DNA from: an uncultured Prochlorococcus sp.
Lineage (GTDB): Bacteria > Cyanobacteriota > Cyanobacteriia > PCC-6307 > Cyanobiaceae
Assembly (NCBI GenBank): GCA_902539115.1
Contig: CACBHP010000002.1
Coordinates: forward strand, 39,800 to 103,799
DNA: 64,000 bases
Reading direction: 5' to 3'
Position 1 is the stretch's first letter. Each line of letters begins with the position of its first letter. Shown piece by piece: positions 1 through 9,776 of the stretch. The position numbers and the translations under genes are program-made. The notes beneath the pieces were generated by a model. The model was not told the DNA's origin, searched no databases, and was given only the letters and a program-made list of their open reading frames with translations.

Positions 1-207
1 GGAATAAACTTTGACTTCTTTTTCAGTTGAGTTAGCAGGTATATTAACGTTTAGCAAAAATGTACATGTAAATACTGAAAAAATTAATTTTTTAAGTTTT
101 TGCACTTTTTCAATTTCGTATCTATGGTTACTTTATACCTATAAAAACAGTTCAAGCTCTAAAAGCGAACTTCTATACATTGATTTGTATCATTTTTTAT
201 ATTTCAT

Positions 208-876
208 ATGAATTATTTAATCCATCAGTTATTAAACACTGAAGAAATAAATTTTATAAAAAAAGAATTAGAGAAATGTAGCCAACAAGATTGGGAAGAT
301 GGAAAAAAAACAGCTGGTAGCCACGCCTCAATGGTAAAAAATAATTTGCAACTAAATAGAAATGCTGAAATATCGAAAAAAAACGCTCAATTAGTTAATA
401 AAAAGATCCTTTCCAACCAGTTAATAAAAAGTTTTTCTTTACCAAAAAGAATACATGGAATAATGTTTACAAAATCTTCCAATAATATGCAATATGGGAG
501 ACATATTGACAATCCATACATGTCCTCTGGTAGATCAGATTTATCTTTTACTCTTTCATTGACGAATAGAGATTTTTATAAAGGTGGAGAATTAATTATT
601 GAGACAATGAATTCAGAAGAGAAATTTAAATTAAATGCTGGAGAGATTATCATATACCCAAGTTCTTACTTTCATGAAGTGAATGAAGTAAATAATGGTG
701 AAAGATTAGTATGCGTAGGATGGATAGAAAGTTATGTTAAATCAATTGAAGAAAGGGAATATTTATTTGATCTTGATGCGGGAGCAAGAGGGCTGTTAGC
801 AAAACATGGGAGATCAGACGAGCTTGATTTAATCTTCAAGTCTTATGCAAGTTTATTGAGAGTATTAGGCAATTAA
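208..876 (+). CDS. PKHD-type Fe(II)/2-oxoglutarate-dependent hydroxylase (PiuC-like)
   Basis: 222-aa ORF; HxD motif in 'YGRHIDNPYMS', distal 'YPSSYFHEVNEV' and 'ERLVCVGWIES' typical of the PKHD hydroxylase family. Confidence 0.85.
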   Translation: MNYLIHQLLNTEEINFIKKELEKCSQQDWEDGKKTAGSHASMVKNNLQLNRNAEISKKNAQLVNKKILSNQLIKSFSLPKRIHGIMFTKSSNNMQYGRHIDNPYMSSGRSDLSFTLSLTNRDFYKGGELIIETMNSEEKFKLNAGEIIIYPSSYFHEVNEVNNGERLVCVGWIESYVKSIEEREYLFDLDAGARGLLAKHGRSDELDLIFKSYASLLRVLGN

Positions 877-949
877 TGGATCATTTTATACATCAAATAG
901 AAAATGTTATTAAAGATATTTAGAATAATAAATATAATTTAAAATTAAG

Positions 950-1177
950 ATGTCAAGTAAAAGTTCAATTGCAATATTTATAGCCGCAACTAGCGCAATT
1001 GCTATTTCATCACCTGCAAGTGGAGGAGAAAAAGATTTAGGAGGGCTTAAGGAATGGAATACTGATATGTCAATTGATGCAGAATTCGTTCTAGATAAGG
1101 ATGCGCAAAAAATTGCAGATGAAGCATCCAAATCAAGTATGTGCATACCTGTTGGCGAGGGTGAAAACTGCTGGTAA
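950..1177 (+). CDS. small secreted hypothetical protein with N-terminal signal-like segment and C-terminal Cys pair (CIPVGEGENCW)
   Basis: 75-aa ORF followed by a terminator hairpin; hydrophobic N-terminus then ASGGE. Confidence 0.6.
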   Translation: MSSKSSIAIFIAATSAIAISSPASGGEKDLGGLKEWNTDMSIDAEFVLDKDAQKIADEASKSSMCIPVGEGENCW

Positions 1178-1232
1178 ACCCAATTATCAAATATATATAA
1201 CAAATTAAATTTGTAGTATTAAATAAAAAAAA

Positions 1233-1254
1233 ACGCCCTTAACTGGGCGTTTTT
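1233..1254. terminator. bidirectional Rho-independent terminator between convergent genes
   Basis: aaaaaaaACGCCCttaactGGGCGTttttag, perfect 6-bp stem with A/T tracts on both sides. Confidence 0.85.
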
Positions 1255-1271
1255 AGTTTCAAAATCTAATC

Positions 1272-2564
1272 CTAGAATTTAAATGTAGTTTCTAAAACTG
1301 CACCAGTTATGTCTGAGCCAGCTGTTCCGTTTCTATCGGAGCCACCAAACACAGCAGGAGTAACAGAAACTGAATCATTAACTTGGAATTGATAATATGC
1401 TTCCCAAGCAAAAGGATCAGTTGTCTCGTCTTCACGTTTTTGTGGCTGACCGAAAGCTAAACCTATACGATCATCCGCCTGGAACATATCTTGCCAGTTT
1501 AAACCAACAAAATACATAGTTGTATTACTGTTTGAACTAGCATCTGTTTCAGAAGTATCAAAACCTACAGAGATAGAAGGGGTAGCAACTCCTGTTTCTT
1601 GAGGTCTCCACCATGCTCTTAAACCAATATTGGTACTACCTGCATCATTGTAAGTTCTTTGTTTACCATTGGCAGTAGAAAAATAACCGTCCTCCCAGTC
1701 ATTATACTTTTGGTTAACAATTGCTGAAACTGAGTATTGTGGCTGTGTATAACCTATTTGAGTAGCCCAACTAGTAGCACCTTCATTTGTTAATAAACCT
1801 GTTGAATTACCAGATTTTGTGGTGAAGTTAGTGCTAATAGCAAGTCCACTATCGTCAGTCCATGTCAAGCCAGCTCCAGGGCTAGTACTTGCACCATAAG
1901 CTGAAGCATTACCTCCAAGAGTAAACTGTTTTAAAACAGGTTTATAGATTGATGGAGTTGTACCATGCATGTAGTAGTTTTCAATCTTAGGTCCAGCGGT
2001 AAAAGTAAAGCTGTCACCTAATGGCATTGAGTACCACAACTTATCAACCTTTAAACTATCTCCGTTTTGGTTTGCAGATGATAGATATGTACCATATGCG
2101 GTTTCGTTAAATGGTTTGGTTTTGTCTCCAGCGGAGTCTTTAGGACCGTTTCCAGTTTTAATCCTTACATAAAGATTATCATCTCCAGTAAAACTTGAAT
2201 TCAAGTTCATTACGTACATGTACTGGAAAACAGTGGCTTCATTTAGAGCTGTAACACTATCAGGAGCATCGAGAGCACCTACAGTGAAGACTGCCTTACC
2301 ATCCATTACTGTAGTATCGGAAAATCCACCGGCTTCAAAGTTATTCTGCCTAGCTTCTAGGCCATCTATACGACTATTTACTTTTGCAAGACCATCCTTA
2401 ACATCGTTCTGGAAAGTATCGCTATCAAATCTTTGAGATGTTTTTTTGCTACGAACATAGCTATTCATCTCTTCAAGATTGACTGATTCGGAAGCTTGAG
2501 AAGCAATTGGAGCTATTAAGCTCAATGCGGTTCCAGCCACCAACATTTTTTGGAAGAGTTTCAT
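1272..2564 (-). CDS. outer-membrane porin, cyanobacterial som/OprB-like
   Basis: signal peptide, short coiled-coil 'VNSRIDGLEARQNNFEAGGFSDTTVMDGKAVFTVGA', beta-rich body, C-terminal 'LETTFKF'. Confidence 0.85.
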   Translation of the reverse strand: MKLFQKMLVAGTALSLIAPIASQASESVNLEEMNSYVRSKKTSQRFDSDTFQNDVKDGLAKVNSRIDGLEARQNNFEAGGFSDTTVMDGKAVFTVGALDAPDSVTALNEATVFQYMYVMNLNSSFTGDDNLYVRIKTGNGPKDSAGDKTKPFNETAYGTYLSSANQNGDSLKVDKLWYSMPLGDSFTFTAGPKIENYYMHGTTPSIYKPVLKQFTLGGNASAYGASTSPGAGLTWTDDSGLAISTNFTTKSGNSTGLLTNEGATSWATQIGYTQPQYSVSAIVNQKYNDWEDGYFSTANGKQRTYNDAGSTNIGLRAWWRPQETGVATPSISVGFDTSETDASSNSNTTMYFVGLNWQDMFQADDRIGLAFGQPQKREDETTDPFAWEAYYQFQVNDSVSVTPAVFGGSDRNGTAGSDITGAVLETTFKF

Positions 2565-2705
2565 TTTACCTCACACGGAAAAACCCATAGAAATGGGTAA
2601 CTATACTGTATCGGGTGTAACAAAAAGATAAAGATATAAAAGTTTCAATTCGGTGTAACTTTTTTTACTATCAATTCTTTTTATTGTCTAAATATATTTT
2701 GCGTA

Positions 2706-3575
2706 TTAATTCTTTATCAAAGGAAAATTAAGGGATTCTCTTTCATCTACCCATGATGAAGCAACTTCTCTTGCTAATTTTCTAATATTTTCTATATATT
2801 GCGCACGATCTGTAACCGAAATTACTCCTCTGGCATCAAGAAGATTAAATGTATGACTACACTTCAGAACAAAATCAAGCGCAGGGTAAGTTAATTTCTT
2901 TTCTGTTAAAGAAATTGCCTCAGCTTGATAAATTTCAAATAATTTTCTGAGATTGTCAGCATTAGATTCATTAAAATTATAAGAGCATTGACTTTTTTCA
3001 AATTGGAGCCAAATATCGCTATATTCTAAATCTTTGTTCCAATTTAAGTCCCATATACTTTCTTTATCCTGCAAAAACATTGCAATCCTCTCTAATCCAT
3101 AAGTGATTTCAATTGGGATTGGATTACAATCTACACCTCCGCATTGTTGGAAATAAGTAAATTGAGTAACTTCCATTCCGTCCAACCAAACTTCCCAACC
3201 TACACCCCAGGCTCCAAGTGTTGGCGACTCCCAATTATCTTCCACAAATCTTATGTCATGATTTCTAGGATTTATTCCAAGAGATTCTAGAGATGTCAAA
3301 TATTTTTCCTGTATTCCTTCCGGTGAAGGTTTAATTATTACTTGATATTGAAAGTAATGTTGCGCCCTATTTGGATTATCGCCAAAACGTCCATCAGTAG
3401 GTCTTCTACATGGCTCTGCATATGCTACATTCCAAGGCTCTGGTCCAATAGCCCTTAAAAAAGTATGCGGATTCATTGTTCCAGCACCTTTTTCGGTATC
3501 ATATGGCTGCATAATTAAACAACCTTCTTCTGACCAAAAATTATTTAAATTTTGAATTATATCCTGAAAAAACAT
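2706..3575 (-). CDS. glyQ: glycyl-tRNA synthetase alpha subunit
   Basis: 289 aa; '[70 protein letters not shown]'. Confidence 0.97.
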   Translation of the reverse strand: MFFQDIIQNLNNFWSEEGCLIMQPYDTEKGAGTMNPHTFLRAIGPEPWNVAYAEPCRRPTDGRFGDNPNRAQHYFQYQVIIKPSPEGIQEKYLTSLESLGINPRNHDIRFVEDNWESPTLGAWGVGWEVWLDGMEVTQFTYFQQCGGVDCNPIPIEITYGLERIAMFLQDKESIWDLNWNKDLEYSDIWLQFEKSQCSYNFNESNADNLRKLFEIYQAEAISLTEKKLTYPALDFVLKCSHTFNLLDARGVISVTDRAQYIENIRKLAREVASSWVDERESLNFPLIKN

Positions 3576-3729
3576 TTAATTAAAACAGTTGGGAAATTTT
3601 GATCAATGCCACTTGACATAATAACAAAGCTTTAAAGTAAAAATTATATGAAAATGAAAGTTCTCAAAAATATCAACCGATAAAAAGCTTTCATTAAAAT
3701 AGATCCTTAATAAAAAAATTTGGAATTAA

Positions 3730-4116
3730 TTATTTAAAAAAATCTAATGGCAATGGTCCAAAAGTATTCAATTCTTTTGCACCCTCGTCATACTGACATG
3801 TTATTAAAATTCCTTCTCCAAGACCATTTTCAGATCTGACAAAAACATTACTAGTTTTTTGATTAGCTTTTAAAAAAACACCTCCATCAGCATTAAGGGA
3901 ACTTAGATTTCCAAATTTAATTGAGGAATATTTCTTAGAAATTGATTGCAATGCTTCAATGGCTTTATTATCACTAGATGCCATTATGCCTATTGTTATC
4001 CAATCTGCATTAAAAATATTTGCTTCTAGTTCCTCTAAAAGTTTTTTTTCTTGCCTATTACTTAATTGAGGTGCAGTTCTAAGTTTATTTAAATCGACTA
4101 ATTTATTTATTTCCAT
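3730..4116 (-). CDS. conserved cyanobacterial protein, DUF1824-like
   Basis: ORF 3730-4191; start trimmed to internal ATG (MEINKLVDLNKL) to avoid overlap with the next gene; 'NADWITIGIMASSDNKAIEALQSI...FGPLPLDFF'. Confidence 0.6.
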   Translation of the reverse strand: MEINKLVDLNKLRTAPQLSNRQEKKLLEELEANIFNADWITIGIMASSDNKAIEALQSISKKYSSIKFGNLSSLNADGGVFLKANQKTSNVFVRSENGLGEGILITCQYDEGAKELNTFGPLPLDFFK

Positions 4117-4138
4117 TAGGTTAATACGCAAAAAGTTC

Positions 4139-4471
4139 TTAACCAAATGTTCTTCCATTCCAAGCCCACAATGAAGCTGGAACATCCTCAAAAGAAATAT
4201 AAATCCTATCTATTGGGATCCCCATTTTCTCATATACAAAATCTGATATTGGCTTTGCCATTTCTGAAGGATTCAGAGAACCTATTGATTTGATTTCTAA
4301 AAAGCAAGAAGGTGTCTCATCATCAAAATACATTTGGCAATTATCATCTAATTTCGCCATAACAAAACTTCTTGATTTATTAGTTAAAGATGAAATTAGC
4401 ATTGAAATTTCTTCGAGTAATTTACCTTTATCATTTACTTTTGCTGAAGTGGAAACATTAATGTAAGGCAT
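4139..4471 (-). CDS. MIF/phenylpyruvate tautomerase-like protein
   Basis: 110 aa; 'MPYINVSTSAKV', 'RIYISFEDVPASLWAWNGRTFG' typical of the MIF family. Confidence 0.85.
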   Translation of the reverse strand: MPYINVSTSAKVNDKGKLLEEISMLISSLTNKSRSFVMAKLDDNCQMYFDDETPSCFLEIKSIGSLNPSEMAKPISDFVYEKMGIPIDRIYISFEDVPASLWAWNGRTFG

Positions 4472-4473
4472 CT

Positions 4474-4647
4474 CTATGCAGCAAAATAATCTTTTTTAGA
4501 ATCATTTTTTAGATAAACAGTTTTATTTTTTAAATTTCTTTTTGATGAAAGGTATGCCATATCGTATGAACTTATTCCGTTTTTATATGGATTGAAAAGA
4601 GCATTTTTAGACCTGTTTTTTTTGCTCCTCTTGAACTCAATCATCAT
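4474..4647 (-). CDS. unlisted small basic protein (57 aa)
   Basis: Own translation: MMIEFKRSKKNRSKNALFNPYKNGISSYDMAYLSSKRNLKNKTVYLKNDSKKDYFAA*; ends 2 nt before the downstream MIF gene start; shorter than the track cutoff. Confidence 0.45.
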   Translation of the reverse strand: MMIEFKRSKKNRSKNALFNPYKNGISSYDMAYLSSKRNLKNKTVYLKNDSKKDYFAA

Positions 4648-4796
4648 TATTCAATCATTAATTAATAATTTAACTTTTTTTGAATAGATGTCTAGTTTTT
4701 TTGAGAATTTTTAATTTATTAAGTGGAAAAAATTTCTAATACACAATTAGAATTTCTTTTTACTAGATTTGCTATGTAGATTCTAAATTAGTTACT

Positions 4797-5444
4797 TTGG
4801 AAGTTCTAAATAATTATCAAAGGAAAAAACTTGATGAGAGCAATGATGAAGAATTTTATTCTGATCCGAAATTTGTTTATCATCTAGATTCAAACTTCAG
4901 GCAAAACCTATCAGATTTATATGAAAGAGAAATTGATAATAATTCAATTGTCCTTGATTTAATGTCCAGTTGGGATAGCTATTTACCTAAAGGGAAAAAA
5001 TATAAAAAAGTATTTGGACATGGTTTAAACAAACAAGAACTTGAAAGAAACAAAATTTTTGATTCTTACTGGATACAAAATTTTAATTTAAGTCAACAAA
5101 TCCCTCTAGATGAAGAAAGTGTTGATTATTGCTTGATGGTGGCCGCATGGCAATATTTACAATATCCAGAGAATTTAACTAAAGAAATTGCAAGAATATT
5201 GAGCAGAGAAGGTAAGATTATTATTGCTTTCTCAAACAGAGCATTTTGGCATAAAGCTCCTAACATATGGACTTCATCTACTGAGGAAGAGAGGGTTAAA
5301 TATGTAAGAAAAGTACTAATTTCAAACGGATTTAATGAGCCAAAAATTATCAAAAAGTTTACTGAACCAGCACTTAATATCTTTAATTTTTTAAATAAAG
5401 ATCCTTTTTATTGCTTAATCGCAACCAGAGAGGAACTTACTTAA
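4797..5444 (+). CDS. SAM-dependent methyltransferase-like protein
   Basis: 215 aa; 'VLDLMSSWDSYLP', 'DYCLMVAAWQYLQYPENLTKEIARILSREGKIIIAFSNRAFW'. Confidence 0.75.
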   Translation: MEVLNNYQRKKLDESNDEEFYSDPKFVYHLDSNFRQNLSDLYEREIDNNSIVLDLMSSWDSYLPKGKKYKKVFGHGLNKQELERNKIFDSYWIQNFNLSQQIPLDEESVDYCLMVAAWQYLQYPENLTKEIARILSREGKIIIAFSNRAFWHKAPNIWTSSTEEERVKYVRKVLISNGFNEPKIIKKFTEPALNIFNFLNKDPFYCLIATREELT

Positions 5445-5542
5445 TTGAATTGAATTAAAAAACTCTATGAAAAAGTTATCAACTATTTTTCATAGCCATA
5501 CTCTTAAATTTTTACTAGTATTGGATAGTTAAAATAAATCAT

Positions 5543-5788
5543 ATGGGTTCTAAAAGAGAAAAATATCCTGAAAAATGTCCTTGGGATCTTGGTCCAAATC
5601 AACATTTAGCAAAAGAAGAGAACTGGACTTTAAGATTAGGAGAAGCAAATGTATGCTTTAGCAAAAATAAATTAGATAATAATTATTTTCACGTAATTAG
5701 TAATGAAAATGAAGAGCAAATTCTAGCTTTTAGAGCAAGACTCCTTTATCAAAAACTTCTTGATAAAGGGTTTAGATTGGTTGAATAA
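5543..5788 (+). CDS. conserved hypothetical protein
   Basis: 81-aa ORF, no recognised domain. Confidence 0.55.
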   Translation: MGSKREKYPEKCPWDLGPNQHLAKEENWTLRLGEANVCFSKNKLDNNYFHVISNENEEQILAFRARLLYQKLLDKGFRLVE

Positions 5789-5792
5789 AAAC

Positions 5793-6446
5793 CTAATTTA
5801 ATAAGCACAGATCCTCGAAGACAAATTTTTGTGTTTCTTCTTTCTGATTTTGGTTTAAGTATTTTATTGTTCTTGAATTTAATATCCAATAATCGTCTTT
5901 ACCCATATTTAGAAATTCATCCTCATATTCCAATTTTTGAGAATTTGTCTCAAGTGTATCTGGATTAATTTGTTGACTACTATATTTTTTACTAAGAGAA
6001 CCTTTTCCTGTATCTAAAAATTCTTCAACAAAAATTTCAATTATAGTTCCATGAATTTTTCTGTAGACCATATTAATACAGTTATTTTTAACTCTATATT
6101 TATCACCTTGATTCTTACCTGAAACACTCATCTCAATCCCACTTTCAGAATTTTTAAGTAAGTTAAAAGTATTTTCTGAGTGCACTAATTCAAATTCTCT
6201 CTTTACTCTATGTATACACACTTCAAATAACTGAGAGGCAATACTTTTAACAACTTTCTCATCTTCTATTTTTTGAATATTTGGTTTAAAGTCTTTCCCT
6301 AATATGAAGTCCCCTTTATGAATATTATTATTAGTCAAGAAAATACATTTACCTTGGTAACCATGAAAATCATTCTTCCAGGTGTAACGATTTTGATAAG
6401 CCTTTTTGAAAATCTCTTTACAATTGATTTCTTTTACATTATCCAT
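5793..6446 (-). CDS. DUF3386-like cyanobacterial protein
   Basis: 217 aa; 'AYQNRYTWKNDFHGYQGKC' and 'HRVKREFELVHSENTF' resemble DUF3386. Confidence 0.65.
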   Translation of the reverse strand: MDNVKEINCKEIFKKAYQNRYTWKNDFHGYQGKCIFLTNNNIHKGDFILGKDFKPNIQKIEDEKVVKSIASQLFEVCIHRVKREFELVHSENTFNLLKNSESGIEMSVSGKNQGDKYRVKNNCINMVYRKIHGTIIEIFVEEFLDTGKGSLSKKYSSQQINPDTLETNSQKLEYEDEFLNMGKDDYWILNSRTIKYLNQNQKEETQKFVFEDLCLLN

Positions 6447-6480
6447 TACTTTATTTGAATACTTTAGATAATTCTACAAA

Positions 6481-6513
6481 AAAAAACCTCCCTGTTAGAG
6501 GAGAGGTTTTTTA
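6481..6513 (-). terminator. Rho-independent terminator of the pcb gene
   Basis: aaaaaaCCTCcctgttagaGGAGaggtttttt: inverted repeat with flanking A/T tracts, directly downstream of pcb. Confidence 0.75.
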
Positions 6514-6523
6514 TTAGATTAAA

Positions 6524-7582
6524 CTAGTTTTGAGTAATTTTTGTATTTTCAATATTGTCAAAAGCTTGACCTATTTTCTTAAAGTCAAATCCCATTGCTC
6601 TTAGTGCGTGCCAAAGATGACCTTGTAAGAAAAAGAAACCCAAATAAAAATGAGTATTAGCAAGCCAAGCTCTTGAACTGTATGCTCCTGAACCTAAATC
6701 TACTGTATCAGTAAAATAGGGAGCAAATTCAAATTGAAGCTTTAAGGGCTCTCCATATAAATCAACTGGATATATGGTTGTATTTGAAGCACACCAAAAA
6801 GCAGCAACAAAAGCCATATAAGAAACACCAACTACTGAGTATGACAAAATTGCCTCAGCACCAAGTAACCCTTTTCCTTTAAATTCTGTATATTCTCCAA
6901 ATTGTTTAGTACAAATATGGAAAACTCCACCAATGATGGTTAAGAATGCCACAAAAGCATGACCTCCCATAATATCTTCAAGACTATCTATTTTTAAAAA
7001 GTCAAATTGATGGTTCCAGATAGCAGCAATATCTAAATTGTAAATAACTTTTCTTGTAGATCCTATTACTGGATCGTAAATTCCATGAATCCGAGCCCAT
7101 TCCACGAACATTATTGCTCCTAGGCCAAGAAAAATTAGATGGTGTCCAAGAATAAAAGTTAATTTATCAGGATCATCCCATTCAAAATCAAAACTTTTTG
7201 GTTTACTACCCTCTGGATAATCACCAAGATCACCAGCAAATTTGTTGGAATGTAATAATCCCCCAGCACCCAATACTGCTGAGAAAATTAAATGTAATGT
7301 GCAAATTACAACAATTCCATATGGCTCTGTAATAACTCCATTTTCAATTCCACCTATTCCAATACCAGCTAGGTGAGGAAGAACAATTGCTTTTTGGGCA
7401 CCCATTGGAATGCTGGCGTCGTAACGAGCTAGTTCAAACAATCCAAAAGCTCCAGCCCAAAACATCATTAATCCTGCATGAGCAGCATGGGCAGCAATGA
7501 ATTTACCTGAACGACCTACAACACCAGAATTTCCTGCGTACCAGTCATAGCTGACATCAGATTTTCCGTAAGTTTGTAACAC
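6524..7582 (-). CDS. chlorophyll-binding antenna protein Pcb/IsiA family (IsiA-like type)
   Basis: 352 aa; 'LQTYGKSDVSYDWYAGNSGVVGRSGKFIAAHAAHAGL', 'DKLTFILGHHLIFLGLGAIMFVEWARIHGIYDP', 'FFFLQGHLWHALRAMGFDF'; GTG start. Confidence 0.93.
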   Translation of the reverse strand: MLQTYGKSDVSYDWYAGNSGVVGRSGKFIAAHAAHAGLMMFWAGAFGLFELARYDASIPMGAQKAIVLPHLAGIGIGGIENGVITEPYGIVVICTLHLIFSAVLGAGGLLHSNKFAGDLGDYPEGSKPKSFDFEWDDPDKLTFILGHHLIFLGLGAIMFVEWARIHGIYDPVIGSTRKVIYNLDIAAIWNHQFDFLKIDSLEDIMGGHAFVAFLTIIGGVFHICTKQFGEYTEFKGKGLLGAEAILSYSVVGVSYMAFVAAFWCASNTTIYPVDLYGEPLKLQFEFAPYFTDTVDLGSGAYSSRAWLANTHFYLGFFFLQGHLWHALRAMGFDFKKIGQAFDNIENTKITQN

Positions 7583-7725
7583 TTGATTTAAATAAACAGC
7601 AAATTGAGCATATTGCTATTCAGTATTGTTTTTACATGTTCTTTACAGATTTAATTACTTATGTAAAAAAAACATATTACGAGAGAACAAATGTTACAAA
7701 TTGGGGTAGTAATATCTTTGAAAGC

Positions 7726-8250
7726 TTATGCCAATGTGGGAATTTCACCCTTTAGTTGAGAAGCCCAAGTTTCAAGACGAGAATCAGTTAAGTCAGACTC
7801 ACTATCCTCATCAAGAGGTAATCCACAAAAGCTTTCTCCTATAACACTTTTAGACTCATCAAATGTATAAGAGGATTTATCTACATAACCGACCATTTCG
7901 GCACCAGCTTTAGTGAAGTAGCTATGAAGTTCTTCCATGGCATCACAATAATTTTCTGTGTAGGTAGAAGAATCTCCTAAACCAAAAATTGCTACCTTTT
8001 TACCTGATAAACTTAGTTCACCAATATCCTCCAAGATTGAATCCCATGCAGTTCCCGATCTTTCTTCATCGGCACCAGTATTCCAAGTAGGAATTCCACA
8101 GATAATTCCATCAAGGCCTTCAAATTCTGAAAGATCATCTACATCAGATACATCTTTAGGTGCTTCTGCTGAAGAGATAAAATTGTGAAGACGATCAGCT
8201 ACGTCTTCGGTTTTTCCAGTTGTTGTTGCGTAATAAATTCCTACAGTCAT
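7726..8250 (-). CDS. isiB: flavodoxin (long chain)
   Basis: 174 aa; 'VGIYYATTTGKTEDVADRL', 'GIPTWNTGADEERSGTAWD', 'GLGDSSTYTENYCDAMEELH'. Confidence 0.95.
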   Translation of the reverse strand: MTVGIYYATTTGKTEDVADRLHNFISSAEAPKDVSDVDDLSEFEGLDGIICGIPTWNTGADEERSGTAWDSILEDIGELSLSGKKVAIFGLGDSSTYTENYCDAMEELHSYFTKAGAEMVGYVDKSSYTFDESKSVIGESFCGLPLDEDSESDLTDSRLETWASQLKGEIPTLA

Positions 8251-8390
8251 AACTTCAAAATATTTACATTAAAATAATAAAATCTAAAAACGTAAAATTA
8301 ATTTCTTTAAAAACTTTTTCGTGTAATATTTTATACTAATCAAGGTAAGAAAATTTTTTTGAGAATAATTTATAAAACTTTTAAAACATC

Positions 8391-9125
8391 GTGACTAACA
8401 AATTACAAAATGATATTAGAAATCTTTTAAAGGAATTTAATTTTAATGGACATAAAAAATTCAAATTAATCATATTATTTGGTTTATTGGGAGATTTTGA
8501 TAGCTTTGAATATGCAATAAATTTAAAAAATTTTATCGATAATCATCAAGAAAAAAATTTAGATATTTTTGCAATTGCTATTGGTAACCAAAATGGGAAA
8601 CAAAAATTCTGTAAATTTACTGGCTTTCAAGAAGAAAATTTAATAGTTGTTTCTGATAATCAAATCCACAATAATCTTAAAGTCTCAAGAGGATTAGATA
8701 TTGGTTTAGGAGGTTGGATCAATATGCTTTTGATGCTATCAGGGATAAATTCTTTTAAAACAATTAAAGAAGTTATTAGAGGTTATACTGGCGACCAAAA
8801 AGCAAAGCAAATCTATTCAGAATTTGACAAAATTGATGTTTTAAAATTTCTAAAATTTTCAGGTAATTCTTTTAAACGGTTTTTCGGGGATGGTTATTTG
8901 AGACCATTTGAATTAGCAACATTTAGATTAAACAATATGAATGAAATAATCCAAAATTGGAGTGATTATATTCTTAATGAAGAATACCTTCCTCAAAGAG
9001 GTGCTTCTTTTCTAATGAACAATAAAAATCAAGTTATTTATAAATTTTTTTCAAATGATGTACTTGGATATTCATCAAACATGAGGGATCCCTTAGGATT
9101 TTTGACTGATTTAACTAAAGCATAG
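8391..9125 (+). CDS. AhpC/TSA-type peroxiredoxin-like protein
   Basis: 244 aa; thioredoxin-fold segment 'KLIILFGLLGDFDSFEYAINLKNF' and 'GLGGWINMLLMLSGI...RGYTGDQKA' typical of the cyanobacterial family; GTG start. Confidence 0.65.
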   Translation: MTNKLQNDIRNLLKEFNFNGHKKFKLIILFGLLGDFDSFEYAINLKNFIDNHQEKNLDIFAIAIGNQNGKQKFCKFTGFQEENLIVVSDNQIHNNLKVSRGLDIGLGGWINMLLMLSGINSFKTIKEVIRGYTGDQKAKQIYSEFDKIDVLKFLKFSGNSFKRFFGDGYLRPFELATFRLNNMNEIIQNWSDYILNEEYLPQRGASFLMNNKNQVIYKFFSNDVLGYSSNMRDPLGFLTDLTKA

Positions 9126-9139
9126 TTTTTAAATTTTTT

Positions 9140-9397
9140 ATGAATGTAGATATATTCGGATATTTTGCAGCGATTTTAACAACAGCGGCATTCCTACCTC
9201 AATTAATAAAAACCTTGAAAACAAAAAAGGCCGATGATGTTTCTTTAACAACATTAATAATGTTTATTATCGGTGTTTTGTCTTGGATTATTTACGGTTA
9301 TAAAATTTCTTCTACACCAATATTGATAGCAAATTTAATTACTCTAATCTTAAATTTATTGATATTAATCTCTAAAATATATTTTTCAAAAAACTGA
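9140..9397 (+). CDS. SemiSWEET/PQ-loop sugar transporter-like protein
   Basis: 85 aa, three hydrophobic segments, 'AAFLPQLIKTLKTKKADDVS' PQ-loop. Confidence 0.85.
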   Translation: MNVDIFGYFAAILTTAAFLPQLIKTLKTKKADDVSLTTLIMFIIGVLSWIIYGYKISSTPILIANLITLILNLLILISKIYFSKN

Positions 9398-9475
9398 AAT
9401 GAGTAAAATTTTTTTTAAAAGTAATAAAATTTAGATTCAATATTTAAATCCTGATTAAAATAGAACAAAAATTTA

Positions 9476-9706
9476 TTGATCTTGAAAACTTCAAAATGCT
9501 GGGTTTGGTTTAAAGGCAGCCTTAACAATGGTGGATATTGGAAAGAAGGTTTTACATGTACTTTTGATGAGAACCCAGGAGTTTTAATAGAAAGTCCTGC
9601 TTACGTAACTTGTCGGGTTCCTTCATGGAGAGTTTTGACTAAAGAACCAGAAAATTTATATAAATCTCCTCTAATTCCTGACAAAGCAATTTGGAAAATA
9701 ATTTAA
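9476..9706 (+). CDS. conserved hypothetical protein
   Basis: 76-aa ORF, TTG start, no recognised domain. Confidence 0.5.
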   Translation: MILKTSKCWVWFKGSLNNGGYWKEGFTCTFDENPGVLIESPAYVTCRVPSWRVLTKEPENLYKSPLIPDKAIWKII

Positions 9707-9776
9707 GTTCTCAATTATTAATAAAAAACTTTTTGACTGCACTACGGCGAGTTAATATTGCTTTAATAAATATTTA

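Noticed and set aside
910-1203. Minus-strand 97-aa ORF opposite the small secreted protein
   Set aside because: Antisense to a better-supported ORF with a signal-like N-terminus and terminator
2218-2436. Plus-strand ORF inside the porin gene
   Set aside because: Shadow ORF antisense to a strong porin CDS
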